A stretch of DNA of 64,000 nt, from the NCBI GenBank assembly GCA_035772405.1, contig JAYKKM010000263.1, positions 4,781,001 through 4,845,000 of the forward strand, in the 5' to 3' direction. The position numbers and the translations under genes were made by a program. Positions 33,587 through 45,020 of the stretch are shown piece after piece. The notes beneath the pieces were generated by a model, which worked only from the letters and a program-made list of their open reading frames with translations, was not told the DNA's origin and searched no databases. Each line of letters starts with the position of its first letter. Position 1 is the stretch's first letter. The DNA is from Chrysogorgia sp. JL179-B06 (taxonomy: Eukaryota > Cnidaria > Anthozoa > Scleralcyonacea > Chrysogorgiidae).

Positions 33587-34859
33587 TTGCATGATATACA
33601 TGAATTACCTTTTAATCACTTACATGAAAATACTTCGTATAACAAAGGTTTATCCTTATTTCATGTAAATATTCGAAGCATTAGACGTAATTTTTCTGGT
33701 TTAACAAACTTGCTTGCGTCAATCAACAATAAATTCTCAGTTATCGGTATTTCTGAAACCTGGCTACAAGAATCTTCACATACCGTTGATATCGAAGGAT
33801 ACAACTTTGTTCATAACTACCGATCTGATAGATCTGGAGGCGGAGTTGGATTATATTTAACAACTGAATTAGAATACAAATTCCGTAATGATTTAGTTTT
33901 CCCTAGTCAATCGTGCGTTGAATCTTTGTTCATTGAAATAACTAATGTTGAAGGAAAAAACATAATTGTAGGTATTGTTTATAGACCACCAAGCCAAAAC
34001 GTAAATGATTTTATTAATAACCTGAATTTGCTCATGGGAATAATTTCTAGGGAAAACAAGGTCTGTTATTTAATGGGTGATTTCAACTTAAATCTTCTGA
34101 ATCACCATAATCATCTACTAACCGGTTAATTTCTAGATATAATGTATGGTCATATGTTCTTTCCTCTAATAACGCTTCCCACAAGAATAACGTCACATAC
34201 TGCAACTCTTATTGATGGCATATTTGCCAACCAATTAGAGAACTATTCATGTAGCGGTTTATTACTCTTGGATATATCTGATCATTTACCAATATTCTGT
34301 ATTACTCGAGAACGATTAAAGGATTCTAACCAAGAAACATACGTGGTTTTTCGAAACAAAAATGAAGCAAATATGTCCAAATTTCACCAGTCTTTAAACA
34401 ACTTTAATTGGCATAATCTAGATGGGTTTTATGATCTGCTAAAGGCATATGAAAGCTTTTTAAATAAATATCGAGATATTTACAACAATTGTTTCCCTCT
34501 AAAAAGAGTCAGAAAAAAAAATGCACTTTGAATAAACCTTGGTTGTCCAAGGGACTTCTCAAATCTATAAGGCGTAAGAATAGATTATATAAGCGATATT
34601 TAAATGTTCCAAATGATGTCAATCAGGTTTCTTACAAAAATTATAAAAACAAATTAAACCATTCTCTAAGAATTGCCAAACGCTTCTACTTTGATAAACA
34701 ATTAGATTATTTTAAAACAAATACTAAAAGAATATGGCAAATTTTGAATGAAGTCATTAATAAGAAAAAGCGTGCCAATAAACTATCTTCGACTTATTTT
34801 GTTTCTGATGACAAAGAAATATCAAATCCAACGGAAATTGCGAATAATTTTTGCGATTA
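33587..34859 (+). pseudogene. LINE endonuclease domain and linker
   Basis: The apurinic endonuclease motifs appear in order: LFHVNIRSIRRNF, VIGISETWLQ, RSGGGVGLYL, IVGIVYRPPSQNV, CYLMGDFNLNLL and DISDHLPIFC. These carry the metal-binding Glu, Asp and His of the family, which nicks target DNA to prime reverse transcription. An in-frame TAA lies at 34127-34129. The frame changes at an A9 run near 34511-34519, after which the linker continues (LNKPWLSKGLLKSIRRKNRL) to the Tigger insertion. Confidence 0.85.
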
Positions 34860-35157
34860 CAGTCGAACCTCTATTAAGCGGCCACCCTCGGGGATCGGCT
34901 TTGTGGCCGCTTAATAGAGGTGGCCGCTAAATAGAGGTACGCAATAATTAGGCCTTGGGCGTGGTCAAATGTCTATTTATTCAATCATAAATCACCGATG
35001 ACAGTAATAAGTAGATTTTAGAAAGATCAAGAAGTAATTGTTAACAAAAGAGTTTTCAAACTTGGTCCAAGAACTACACAAAGCGGTAGCAAAAGACTAA
35101 CAACTTAAATTTGGAAAAGTGCAATATGTTCGACCATATACGTTTACTATTAGCAGT

Positions 35158-37044
35158 CTATGTTGGCTTAAAATAGTCCTTAATCTGCATTTGTCGCCGC
35201 GGTGCATTGAGTTTCAAAGCACAGAGCAAATCATTTGTCTTAGATATTGATTGAGCTAGCTCCTCATATCCGTTATAAATTGCAAAATTTCGCAGATCCT
35301 CAGCATGCCCAATTGCCTCCGTCAACGACTCCAGTTCAGGTTCTTGTAAATCTCTGTCATATTCGTCATCGCTTACTGAGTTCGCTGTATCTGACGAAGC
35401 GGATAAATCATTTAGATTGTCTCCCAGCAATTCCTCGCGAACAACTTCCCTCCAGTTCGGGTCAGAATTGTCGATGTAGCCAGGACAAACTTCAAGATCG
35501 TCTTCGGTCGATATGTACTCTTCTGCAGTACAAGGCACTTCGAATCTGCTCAGAAGTTCCTGAAGATCTTGCAGTTCCTCTCCTTCAAAGGGATCGTCTT
35601 CGATAGCGATTTCTTGCGGAGACAATCCCGTCTTCTTGAAGCATCTTTGGATTGTATCAGAGGACACTTCGTCCCAAGCCTGTCTTCCCCATTCGATGGA
35701 CATAAGAAGATTCACAGATTTCACAATGTCGCTCGCACTCTTGGACCCGTCGACTTGACCACATACATAGCGAAGCAATCGCTTTTTGTACTTAACTTTC
35801 CAGTTGGCAATGATACCAGCGTCCAATGGTTGAGTCTTGGATGTGGTATTCTTTGGCAAAAACACAATGTTTATGTTCGAAAAGCTGTCCGTCAAGCTTT
35901 GTGGATGACAAGGGGCATTATCCATAAACAGCAAAATACGTCTGTTCTTTCGCTTCAATTGACGATTAAGTTTTGACAAAACTTCAGTCATAATACCCGT
36001 GTTCATCCAGGCTTTGGCATTTGAAAAATAGTTGCATTTTGACGGACGCTTGTTGTCCTTTAAATGCTTGAAGCATCGCGGTTTTGCAGACTTCCCGATA
36101 ACAATGGGATCTTCCTTATCCCCTGCGGCATTAACAAAAAATGCCCACGTGATGCGCATCTTTGCGTTTTTGCCGCCACTGCATCTTTTTCCTCTTTCGC
36201 TGAGAGTCTTCTCAGGAAGACCACGCCAAAAACTTCCAGTTTCATCCATGTTCCACACATCTTCTTTCTTCCATCCTCTGGTGATTTCTCCTGCCCTTTC
36301 ACTCCAGCTTTCAACTGTTTCCGGTCTCACGCCTCCCTCTTCGCCTGCCACGGTCATATTGCATATGTTATGTTGTTTCTTGAATTTTTCCAGCCAACCA
36401 TTTGATGCTGTAAAACCTATCATTTCTAGCCTTTCTGCTATTACTAGGGCCTCTTCTTGAAGCATTGGTCCGGAAACTGGTATGTTAGAGTTTCTACACA
36501 TGGTGTACCACTCCCACACGGGTTCGTTCACATCCGAATATTTGGCTGTGCGCTGTCGCTTTTGCTGACTTCGTTTATCAGTGCTTTCGTGCAAAGCAAG
36601 TATAGATGCCTTGTTTTTTATGATGGTTTGGATCTGTGTTCTTCCAGTTTGAAAGTGTTCTGCTATTTTTCTGGCTCCGAGATCAGGGTGATCTTTAGCA
36701 AATCTGATTACGGCAACTTTTTCACACAGGTCAAGACATTTGCGCTTGTTCGTGAAGGTTGAGCAGCGATCGGTTGGACAGCTGTTACTGTGGCCGGTCT
36801 TCAGCTTTGTTTTAACACCAGCTTTACATGTTGCCTGTTCTTTTATGTTCTCGGTTGCATCTTTGCAAGAATGACAAAAGGACACACTTGAGCCAGCTTT
36901 CCAACCAGGTGTCTCTTCAGGAGCGGCAGTGGAACAGGTAGCTGACCTGTTACATACAGCTTTTCTGCAACTCAAACATTCGTAATTTGTTTCACTACCA
37001 CACGTTTGACAAAATGCGGTACTCGTCAACTCAGACATTTCCAA
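35158..37044 (-). CDS. Tigger-type DDE transposase, intact frame
   Basis: A 628-residue uninterrupted frame. An unusual N-terminus carries paired cysteines (CQTCGSETNYECLSCRKAVC, residues 12-31, and CHSC at 57-60), suggesting a zinc-binding module. A CENP-B-like helix-turn-helix pair follows (KVAVIRFAKDHPDLGARKIA at about 109-128; WLEKFKKQHNI at about 217-227). The DDE_1 catalytic core has Asp in WNMDETG (267), Asp in LLFMDNAPCH (375) and Asp in TQPLDAGIIANWK (408). The C-terminus is acidic. Pogo-type enzymes cut and paste at TA, which agrees with the flanks. ATG 37044 opens 20 bp from a + strand ATG, so the two genes may share a promoter. Confidence 0.92.
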   Translation of the reverse strand: MEMSELTSTAFCQTCGSETNYECLSCRKAVCNRSATCSTAAPEETPGWKAGSSVSFCHSCKDATENIKEQATCKAGVKTKLKTGHSNSCPTDRCSTFTNKRKCLDLCEKVAVIRFAKDHPDLGARKIAEHFQTGRTQIQTIIKNKASILALHESTDKRSQQKRQRTAKYSDVNEPVWEWYTMCRNSNIPVSGPMLQEEALVIAERLEMIGFTASNGWLEKFKKQHNICNMTVAGEEGGVRPETVESWSERAGEITRGWKKEDVWNMDETGSFWRGLPEKTLSERGKRCSGGKNAKMRITWAFFVNAAGDKEDPIVIGKSAKPRCFKHLKDNKRPSKCNYFSNAKAWMNTGIMTEVLSKLNRQLKRKNRRILLFMDNAPCHPQSLTDSFSNINIVFLPKNTTSKTQPLDAGIIANWKVKYKKRLLRYVCGQVDGSKSASDIVKSVNLLMSIEWGRQAWDEVSSDTIQRCFKKTGLSPQEIAIEDDPFEGEELQDLQELLSRFEVPCTAEEYISTEDDLEVCPGYIDNSDPNWREVVREELLGDNLNDLSASSDTANSVSDDEYDRDLQEPELESLTEAIGHAEDLRNFAIYNGYEELAQSISKTNDLLCALKLNAPRRQMQIKDYFKPT

Positions 37045-37166
37045 TTGAATACCTTACATTGCTATGGCGCTTTACCTCCCAACTGTAATGCTACACTCAT
37101 TTCCGTTCACACCTGTATACGTCTTAATTCTGCCAGCCAAAAGATCAGAAATATATAGCATAGAAA

Positions 37167-37657
37167 TGTCCTCCACGGAAACATTTAAAGTAATTTCGTT
37201 TATCAGAGGCTATCATGCATATATGGACATCTGGGTGCCAAACGTTGAAGAAGAACATGATCTTAAGCGAGAACCAAGTAACAAAGAGGACTCTAATGCT
37301 GTGGCAGTTGTTCGCGAAAGCTTGCACGAAATGGACGAAAATCTTAGTCTTGGATCAGTTCAACGTGCAATGCGACGTCGTCATGATATATCTACCGAAA
37401 AACGATACTCGCATCCGAATGAAATGAAGGAGGACTTTGAAATCATTGGACATGTTCCAAAATTAATGGCAATCTGGCTCACAAAGTTTCTTAAACGAGC
37501 GGCGAACTCCGGTAAAGCAGTGGTCAAGGGAAAGCGTGTGAATAGAGGTGGCGGCTATGGTTTGGAAATTCCCTGTGAATTTCATTTCACAGGAGATGCC
37601 TTTTCAATCAGTTGGCTAAAGGCAAAGTTAAAAAAGGAGGGATTTGAGGCGAAGTAA
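37167..37657 (+). CDS. HIRAN-like protein carried by the Tigger
   Basis: The frame is open from 37064, but ATG 37167 (MSSTETFKVISFIRGYHAYM) is the better start because homology begins there. Motifs: RGYHAYMDIWVPNVEEEHDL, REPSNKEDSNAVAVV, EIIGHVPKLMAIWL and GGGYGLEIPCEFHF. This is the Y+.Y.D.W.P...E...C.RE..N..D..AVAV...G..VGHVP pattern of HIRAN-like proteins common in invertebrate genomes. The 164-residue frame is intact and ends at 37657, followed by an AATAAA-like signal at about 37787. A DNA-binding accessory role is possible but inferred. Confidence 0.65.
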
Positions 37658-37971
37658 TAGAGCGTTTCTATGCAACGCAAACACCGACACTTTTGTTGCT
37701 TACAATGCTTTGAATTTAATGACCTGTAAAGTTGAGCGAGGTGTCAAGTGACATGTGTTGAACATTAGTTTTAAGTGTTATTAAGTAAATAAAGCAAATT
37801 ATTAAACATTAGCGGCGCGTTTTCACTAGGCAATTTTTCTAGCTTAACATTCCTTTTGTTTTTAATCTCCTGACTGACTTTAACTAGTATATATTGTCTG
37901 GCTGTTTTCACTGTGAAATTTGAGGTGTTTATAAGTCAGATGGATTTAATTACATCGCGCTTTTAATTCAT

Positions 37972-38365
37972 TTGAAAAACGGCGAGAGAAGAAGCACATC
38001 TCTCTTGTTGGTAGTTGCCGTTCTCATTGGAAGAAAAAAGCGTTTCCTTAAAAATCTGCTATTACTTTCCCTTCAAATGAGGAGAAGACGAATCGCATCT
38101 TTTCTTGCAATACAGCAACACAATCGTGGCAATATTCGTCGCCGCAGGAGAACAAGGAGATTGGTCTGGGTATATCCAAGGGCTCAGTTTTGGTTTGAAC
38201 AATTGCTAGTGAATCATAATCAAGATCATCTGTGGCGTGAGCATTTCCGAGTAAGCAGGGCACATTTTATTTCATTTGTGTAGTATTGTTGGTCCGTATA
38301 TGAGGAAGCAAGATACGATATTTCATGAAGCAATCACAGTAGAATAGTCTTGACAGGCTTCTGTC
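37972..38365 (+). pseudogene. HARBI1-like N-terminal fragment inside the Tigger
   Basis: The frame starts with a hydrophobic stretch (LLLVVAVLIG) and Arg-rich segments, then RRLVWVYPRAQFWFEQLL and HLWREHFRVSRAHFI. After a one-base frame change it reads SIVGPYMRKQDTIFHEAITVE and then stops at about 38347. WREHFR.SR..F....I.GP...K.DT.FR.AI..E is the N-terminal pattern of PIF/Harbinger transposase-like proteins. The catalytic DDE part is absent. It therefore seems to be a captured or inserted piece of a different transposon superfamily. Confidence 0.6.
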
Positions 38366-38793
38366 AAGAAATGCGCAGTGATTGGCCGCGGCATGTAACA
38401 TGACAACTTAAACCATGTTTGTATGTGGTATAACTTGGTGCGATATCCGGCATTTTGCGCCAGAGATTTCGGCATTTTGTCTAATGAAAACGCTTTGCAT
38501 TTTTAACTCGCTTAAATATTTTTTCACTGTTTGCACTGCCACTTCCTGAATTCTTACGTTAAACTAGTTTTTTGAAAGAGTTGTGCCAAATAAATCATGC
38601 AAGCTGGCCGTTTAATAGAGGTAATAACTTGTATAAAACATCATTTGGGACCGCTCATAGGTGGCCGCGGCCGTTTAATGGAGGTGGCCGTTTAATAGAG
38701 GGATATTTTATAGTAATTGTATTACAAATATTTTGGGACTTTGATATGCGGCCGTTTAATAGAGGGTGGCCGCTTAATAGAGGTTCGACTGTA

Positions 38794-40076
38794 TTTTACT
38801 AATATTGGGATTAATTTAGCCAAGAATATACCGCATTCTACAGTTTCCCATCGTTCCTACTTATCTGGCAATTATGTTGATTCAATATTTCTTGAATTAA
38901 CAACCCAAGATGAAGTAGTGGAAATAATTCATTCATTGCGATCTGGAACTGCGGCTGGCTACGATAAGATTCCGATATCCGCCTTAAAAGATTCTATTAA
39001 TATAATTTCAGAACCCATTACTCATAGCCAAGGCATTTGATACCGTAAATCATGATATTTTATTCGATAAACTCCAACATTACGGTATCAGAGGATTGGC
39101 TCTAGATTGGATGAAAAGTTATTTTTACAACCGTCTACAGTGTGTTCAATACAATGACACTTTTTCCACTTACAAAATTATAAAGTGTGGGGTGCCCCAA
39201 GGTTCAATTCTTGGTCCACTTCTGTTTCTGTTATATATTAATGATTTAGACAATGATTCTGATATTTTTGAATTGATTTTGTTCGCTGATGACACTAATC
39301 TATTCTGCTCCTATAAGGAGCTTTTCTTCATTGGTAAATACTATTAACTGTGAAATTGATAAGTTGTCTGAGTGGTTTACGGCAAATAAGCTATCAATTA
39401 ATATAAAGAAATCTAATTATATGATCTTTAAACCTAGACAAAAAGGAATAGTAAATGATTTATCTATAACATTAAATGGGCATATAATTGATAGAGTAAA
39501 AGAGGTTGTTTTCCTTGGTGTTATTCTGGATGAGCACTTATCCTTGAAACCGCATATTTCTCAAGTTGCCAGGAAAATATCAAAATCTATAGGTATTACA
39601 TATAAGGCTAGTTTTTCCCCTTCAAAGTTATCCTTACTTACAGTATTGTATAATTGTTTGGGGTTCTGCCTACGCAACAAATTTAAAACGTATTATCTTG
39701 CTTCAAAAGCGTATTATTAGAATTATTAATAAAGAAACATTTAATGCACACACTGATTTAATCTTTGATGAACTTAAGATATTGAAATTCGAAAAAAATC
39801 TATTTGTATCAATTGGGGAAATTTATGTATTTATACCAAAATAACTTACTACCCAAAAGTTTTGATTATCTATTTCTTCGCACGAGTCAAGTCCATAACT
39901 ATGATACACGTCATTCTAACTTGTATCATTTACCCTTTCGTAGGACTAACATTAGAAAATTTTCAGTTATTTATCAAGCCCCGAAATTTTTTAATACATT
40001 AAGTTGTGATATTCGTAATGCGTCAAGTGTTTCTTTATTCCAGTATAAATTAAAAAACTACTTGTTTTCGTCGTAA
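38794..40076 (+). pseudogene. LINE reverse transcriptase part
   Basis: It continues the frame cut at 34859 (YFTNIGINLA), then SLRSGTAAGYDKIPISALKD. A deletion joins PITH directly to the motif AKAFDTVNHDIL. RT motifs follow: CGVPQGSILGPLLFLLYIND and LILFADDTNLF (catalytic Asp pair near 39286). The thumb region GVILDEHLSLKPHISQVARK lies in another frame. The characteristic C-terminus VHNYDTRHSNLYHLPF ends with a stop at 40076. Frame changes lie near 39040, 39310, 39660 and 39830. Confidence 0.85.
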
Positions 40077-40365
40077 TAGTTGTCTTAACATTCATATTAT
40101 TGATTATTCTTTGAACTTGACAATTGAATTTTTCTCTGCTTTTATTATTCAATCTGTAATAATATATTATTAATATTGTAATTACTGTATTTGATATTAT
40201 TATAATTATTGTCTCCACTTAGCTGTCTCTATCTATCGGATTAAATTTATAAGATAAAGGAGCCCGATTTTATAAGCCTTTTGGTTTCTTTTGGGCTACC
40301 TTGCCTATAACTGATTAACTGTTTCTTTTGTAAATATTTAATTTGTGGCAGAATAAATTGATTTG

Positions 40366-40640
40366 ATGGCAAAGTATCCCTATCTTTTCAAGGAGTTATT
40401 TGTACATAGTGAGACAGTATTGAGTTGTATTGGTATAATTGATATACTTGATTTCCCAGCAGTTATGGACGGGATGAAACCAACACTTATTACCTGAAAG
40501 AGTTTCTGCAGAATGCATCACAAGGTACGCTTGAGCAGTTTCTTATTTTTGCAAATGGATCACCTTGTCTACCAAATTTTGGTATCAATATTTGCATCAA
40601 TATGTTCTCTGAGGCTGTCATTTCCCAAGTCCTTTTCTGA
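40366..40640 (+). pseudogene. HECT-type gene fragment
   Basis: The frame MAKYPYLFKELFVHSETVL...DILDFPAV is nearly the same as the - strand copy at 51712-51966. A one-base change near 40465 moves the homology (TYYLKEFLQNA, LEQFLIFANGSPCLPNFG) to another frame. F..GSPCLPNFG is a hallmark of the HECT C-lobe in transposon-borne HECT proteins. The fragment follows the LINE 3' tail directly, so the LINE probably inserted into it. Confidence 0.6.
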
Positions 40641-41859
40641 CAAATCAAGCAGTCATTGGAATGGCTGGCAAAGCATTTAATTGCATTTAGAGTTATATAT
40701 AAAACGCACATTCTTATGTACGGTTGTAGTTCAAATTTTTTTTATAGTTTTGTTATGTTGTCTAGTAGGAAACCGTTCATTTTTCTATAATAGTGAACAT
40801 TATTATTAAATGTTTTCTGTTTACATAATCCATACTTCTTGGTTGGAGATGTATTATTGAAAAGTTTGCTAGATGATTCAAAGATTGTAATTTCAGCTAC
40901 AGTCTGATTATAGAATGTAATTCCAAATTTATCATATATTCTTGGGTTAATTCTTTGCTTCAGTAATGATAACTGTCATTCAGTGGACATATTAAATGAG
41001 GGACGTGCACAAACTTGTACGAGTGACTGACAACACAAGTAACATTTATTCAGACAAGTCAAGCTATATACATACTGATATATAATTAGCATAATGTAAA
41101 CTTGAATATATTACAACCCCAGAGTGAAACAAATACATTATTTTTTTCTTTGCTTTGGGATGCTATGCCTATGGATGTGGTTAATAAAAGTGTATAGACC
41201 CCTTGCAATAAATTCCAACCTGGAGGACAGAACTTTAAAATTTTCTCTTTGTATAATTTCTCCCTGTATAATTCAAAGCTATTCTTATGGTGCAATGGTC
41301 CTTTAATCATAACATTATTCTAATCACAAATAAGACCTTCCTGGCTTGATGCTTTAATTACAACCTTCATGCAATATTTCAATAATTTGATTCAGATCAA
41401 TCAAATTATTTATATTTTAAACAGCCAGGCCCAATCTGTCTGCTGAATAAAATCGTCTGGTGTAATTATTCAGAATAATATTCCAAACACTTGGCATGCG
41501 AGTGAATGGATTAAAATGCCCATATCAAACTTAATACCAATAAGACAATTTTCTCCCATTTCATACTTTATGGGAAAGCTGGTATATGTGGCATACTGGA
41601 TTGTCTTCAACATGGTAAATTCTTAAAACAATTGGACAATCATCTCAACAAGTGCCATAGGAGAATTACTAGAGCAATGACAGAAAATCTATTCAGCCAA
41701 ATGGTTTGCAGAGATCAAGAAATGTGCAACTACCTGGTTGTGGCAAAGAAGTGCTTCACTTTTTCTCATCACCTTAAAAACCAGCAGAAAATGAACATGG
41801 AATGTTATATCATGGCTACATAACTGCAAGTAAAGACCAAAACATAGAGATTTAGTTTT
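40641..41859. other. Unassigned spacer
   Basis: AT-rich, with no motif-bearing frame and no clear repeat. Part of it may continue the decayed HECT element. Confidence 0.4.
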
Positions 41860-42350
41860 ATGGCTGATGTTGAAAGAAGCAATATACAGTCTGATGTTGA
41901 CAGCAACATACAACCCAATGCTGACAGTAGGGGTTACACAGTGGCTGATATTCCCAATTATGATCAGGCTGATATTGATGACAACAGACTAGATGGATGT
42001 AAAATCTAAAGGGATGCAAAATCTGAAGATGAAACACAAATTGATGAAACACAACAGGATGAATTCTCAATTGACCGTTTTTGTTTTATCAAGCACCATG
42101 TGACATCTCTTTATGGACTCCAGGCTTTATTTGGATAAATAAATGGCTGCATTTATGATTTTTTGTCTCCTATGTGAAAAGCTATTTTTGAGCAAATTAC
42201 CTGGTCAGTACTTGATGATATATACAGATATCGCAAGTATCTAATGAGCATTTTCCGTGTGGCCAGGTATTCATGTTATCCAGTAGAATTAGAAAAGATA
42301 AACATTGGTGTTTGTAGCTGTTTAGCTTGTGCTACAAGTAAAGTTTGAGA
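41860..42350 (+). pseudogene. Coding trace of unknown protein
   Basis: One + frame from ATG 41860 reads about 160 codons with stops only at 42007, 42136 and 42172. It begins acidic (MADVERSNIQSDVDSNIQ, DQADIDDN), then QDEFSIDRFCFIKHHVTSLYG and EQITWSVLDDIYRYRKYLMS. The consistent protein-like composition across three stops suggests a recently decayed gene, probably of a transposon. I do not recognise the family. Confidence 0.4.
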
Positions 42351-43091
42351 ATGCACATATGCCTAGACCTGTCAGAGATCATTTTATTTAATTGGTAAAC
42401 AATTAAGGTGCCCAGAGACATGTGGCTGCAAAAAATGCAGCATTAGCAAGTCAGGGACAGCCATTCATAACTGTATTGATTTTTTCATTGTACAGTATGT
42501 ATAGAGAGTTATAAGTTTTCAACAAAATTGGGGATGAAACACCTGTACATGCAGCAAATGTAAATTTATTATATACTGGTAATACATACCGTATATATGC
42601 AGCAGAATCCTGTCTCAATAATATACATGTACTTTGTTGGAATGCCAATCTTAAAATATGGGCATTGGACACCTTTTTGCAAGAACAAAAGGCTGTTAAT
42701 TTGAACTTGGCCTTGCTGGTAGACACCTCAACCACTTTTTAAGTAACCGAATGTTTAACAGGGTTTCACTGTATGTATGAATAATTATAATATTGGCACC
42801 AACTGCATTATGTTCAATTGTGTGAATAAAAGTATTAATCTCTTTTAAACTGCTGATAGTGTATATTCTGCTTGTATCATGTAAATAAGATCTATAGTGT
42901 ACAAAATTTATAAGTAAAAATAATAATAAAATCAATAATAGTCATGTGAAATACCTTTGCATTCGCCTTTCAAATTGCAACATTAGAAACGAATTATTTT
43001 CTTCTATACACAACCTAAGTATTTAATTTGATAATTGTACTCAGTGGCTAATACCAGACAATTTTACTCATCAGAAATGGGTTAATGAAAA
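42351..43091. other. Unassigned spacer
   Basis: No coding signal, inverted repeat or array was detected. Confidence 0.4.
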
Positions 43092-43351
43092 TTATATTTG
43101 CAAAAAAGGTGTCAGAGAAACAACATTATTTGAAAGTCTAGCCACCATTAATGATTTTGTTGGAAAAACAAATAACTTCCCTTTAAGATAATAATTTTCA
43201 TCATCACCCAGTACAACACATGCTTTGTAGTTCTCCTTGGCTGTTGTTAACATGATGCAGGCATGGTGTGGAGGAATACATTGGCCATGTATTTTGTGGT
43301 GTTTTTTACCAGCTGCAACAATGGAGCCATCCATGTAAACAACCATGTTCT
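43092..43351 (-). CDS. Candidate exon of unknown protein
   Basis: On the - strand a polypyrimidine-rich acceptor (TATCCTGCCAG) precedes an open frame: MVVYMDGSIVAAGKKHHKIH, IPPHHACIMLTTAKEN and KLFVFPTKSLMVARL. The frame ends with a stop at 43092. Composition is protein-like. No family recognised; other exons were not found nearby. Confidence 0.35.
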
Positions 43352-43739
43352 CTGGCAGGATATAAAAACATAATAGATTTATTTATTTATTTAAATTTTT
43401 TAGTGGTATTGTAAAATGATATTGTGCTCTCATTTCCTAGACACACCAAGCGTGATCTTAAACATGTGAAAGAAGAGGGGAAATGGGTAATATGCATCTC
43501 TATCATCCTTTTATATTTTATTCAACCTTATGCAGTTTTCACTACATGTACTGTACCTCAATCTGCAACTTACAATTCTTACAACAGTATACAATATTAT
43601 TCTTCAATTAGGTAAATTGTGGAGTAATTGGATGACCATGACAATAACTTGCTACAGTATTATACAATAATTAAAAGGTCAAGATAAAGATTTAACTTAT
43701 TATTTTAAAAAAGTCCATGTTAATGTTAACATACAATGT

Positions 43740-45020
43740 AAACAGGACCGGGCCCAAGATGGATTCTTGAGGGACACCTACTTTTAGAGGAAGGGATTCA
43801 GAAAGAGTGTGCTGTATCCTCACGACCTGGGTGCGCTGAGATAGGACATGTATGGAAGTACGACCAGGGATATCTTTTTAGAGTCCATATTTTTCAGGAT
43901 TTCATCAGTAAAGTAAAGTAATGCGGACTCTGTCGAGTGGAACTTCCTATTTCCACTTTGTAGTTGAGCTATGATTTGGTTAGAACCCAAGTAACTGCAA
44001 ATGTGCTAATCTTTCACACTTTAGAAATTATCGGCAGTAACGAAATGGGACGTGTGTTCGAGGGCTCATCAGAGTCACCTGATTTAAGGTTGGGGAAAAC
44101 ATTAGCAGCTTTCCACACTTTTGTGAATGTGTTCGAAGAAAATGAGTTATTTATTAAATTCGTTATAACTGGAGCCTTATTGGATGGCATACTTTTAATA
44201 CATTTTTTAACATCTGTCTCATTGACGTGTTGGAATTCAAATTGCTCACATACGGCTTGGAAGAGAATAATCTTGAATAGCGAGACCATGTTTCTCAGCT
44301 AAAGCTTTAGATTTAGTAGCTGCGACTATTCCGGCCGAGATGTGTAAAATTCGTTGAACTTATTAGCTGACTGGAGATTTTCTGTAGTGTTGAAGCGATT
44401 TCTAATTTTCCAAATGGAATTTACAATTACCATTACTTTCATACAGTTCGTTACGCACATAGGCATTCAAATGCAATTTGTCCTTTGTTTTAAGTGCGAT
44501 GTTGTGCCATTTATCAGATGTAATGAAAGGATTAGGTCGTGACTTTATCTTTTCTCGTTTAATTGGAGCATGTTTATTTAAAACATCCAAAAATAAGGTA
44601 TTAAATGCGTGGACTTGATCATCGAAATCGACAAAATTTTACCATATGAAATGGTGAGTTGAGAGGTCGGTAGACTGTACACAATAAAAACGATTAAAAT
44701 TTCTTACATTGTACCTTTAGCCAAAGCTGTTGAAAGTTACACTCGGACACTGATTACAACTGTTCAATGAGTGAGGCTATAACATTTTCTTTGACGTAAA
44801 CAACAAGTCCACCGCCCCTCTTGTGTATTCCCCTGTCTTGTCTGAATGTTTTATACCCAGGAATAAGGATGTCTATGTCACTGGTCGATGGGTCTAGCCA
44901 AGTCAATTAAATAGTGAAAATATCATAATCGTTTGTAGATATAATACCCTTCTATATACTAGAAATACGTGTACGCAACAAACCCCTCGCCCGCTTACTG
45001 TTTGAGGCTTTAATATTGCC
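43740..45020 (-). pseudogene. Second LINE fragment (endonuclease to RT), decayed
   Basis: On the - strand, going down in coordinate: ASNSKRARGLLRTRIS (about 44980), DIDILIPGYKTFRQDRG and KRGGGLVVYVKENVIA (about 44800-44880, endonuclease), VLNKHAPIKREKIKSRPNPF (44590-44530, linker), VNETDVKKCIKSMPSNKAP and NTRPISLLPIISKV (44200-44015, RT entry), and LPLKVGVPQESILGPVLFTL (about 43780-43740, RT motif B). Stops, frameshifts and internal losses are frequent, and the catalytic FADD motif is missing at the truncated end. It is a different family from the LINE at 33400-40365. Confidence 0.75.

Larger units (their letters stand above)
34860..38791. mobile_element. Tigger/pogo element (Tc1/mariner superfamily) with cargo
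   Basis: The ends CAGTCGAACCTCTATTAAGC (34860) and its exact complement at 38791 are flanked by TA (34858-34859 and 38792-38793). Subterminal copies of GGCCG(C/T)TTAATAGAGG occur at both ends. The element holds an intact 628-codon transposase on -, a divergently oriented HIRAN-like frame on +, and a HARBI1-like fragment. It is inserted in the LINE open reading frame. Confidence 0.92.
33400..40365 (+). mobile_element. LINE (CR1/L2/jockey-like), split by a Tigger element
   Basis: An apurinic-type endonuclease and a reverse transcriptase are encoded on +, followed by a 3' tail ending AATAAATTGATTTG. A Tigger (34860-38791) divides the open reading frame; removing it and one TA rejoins the frame. 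Between about 39020 and 39040 a deletion removes the early RT motifs. In-frame stops and frameshifts occur elsewhere. The 5' limit is uncertain. Confidence 0.85.

Noticed and set aside
36032..36460. 142-codon + strand frame and other + frames within 35247-36762
   Set aside because: All are antisense shadows of the intact Tigger transposase.
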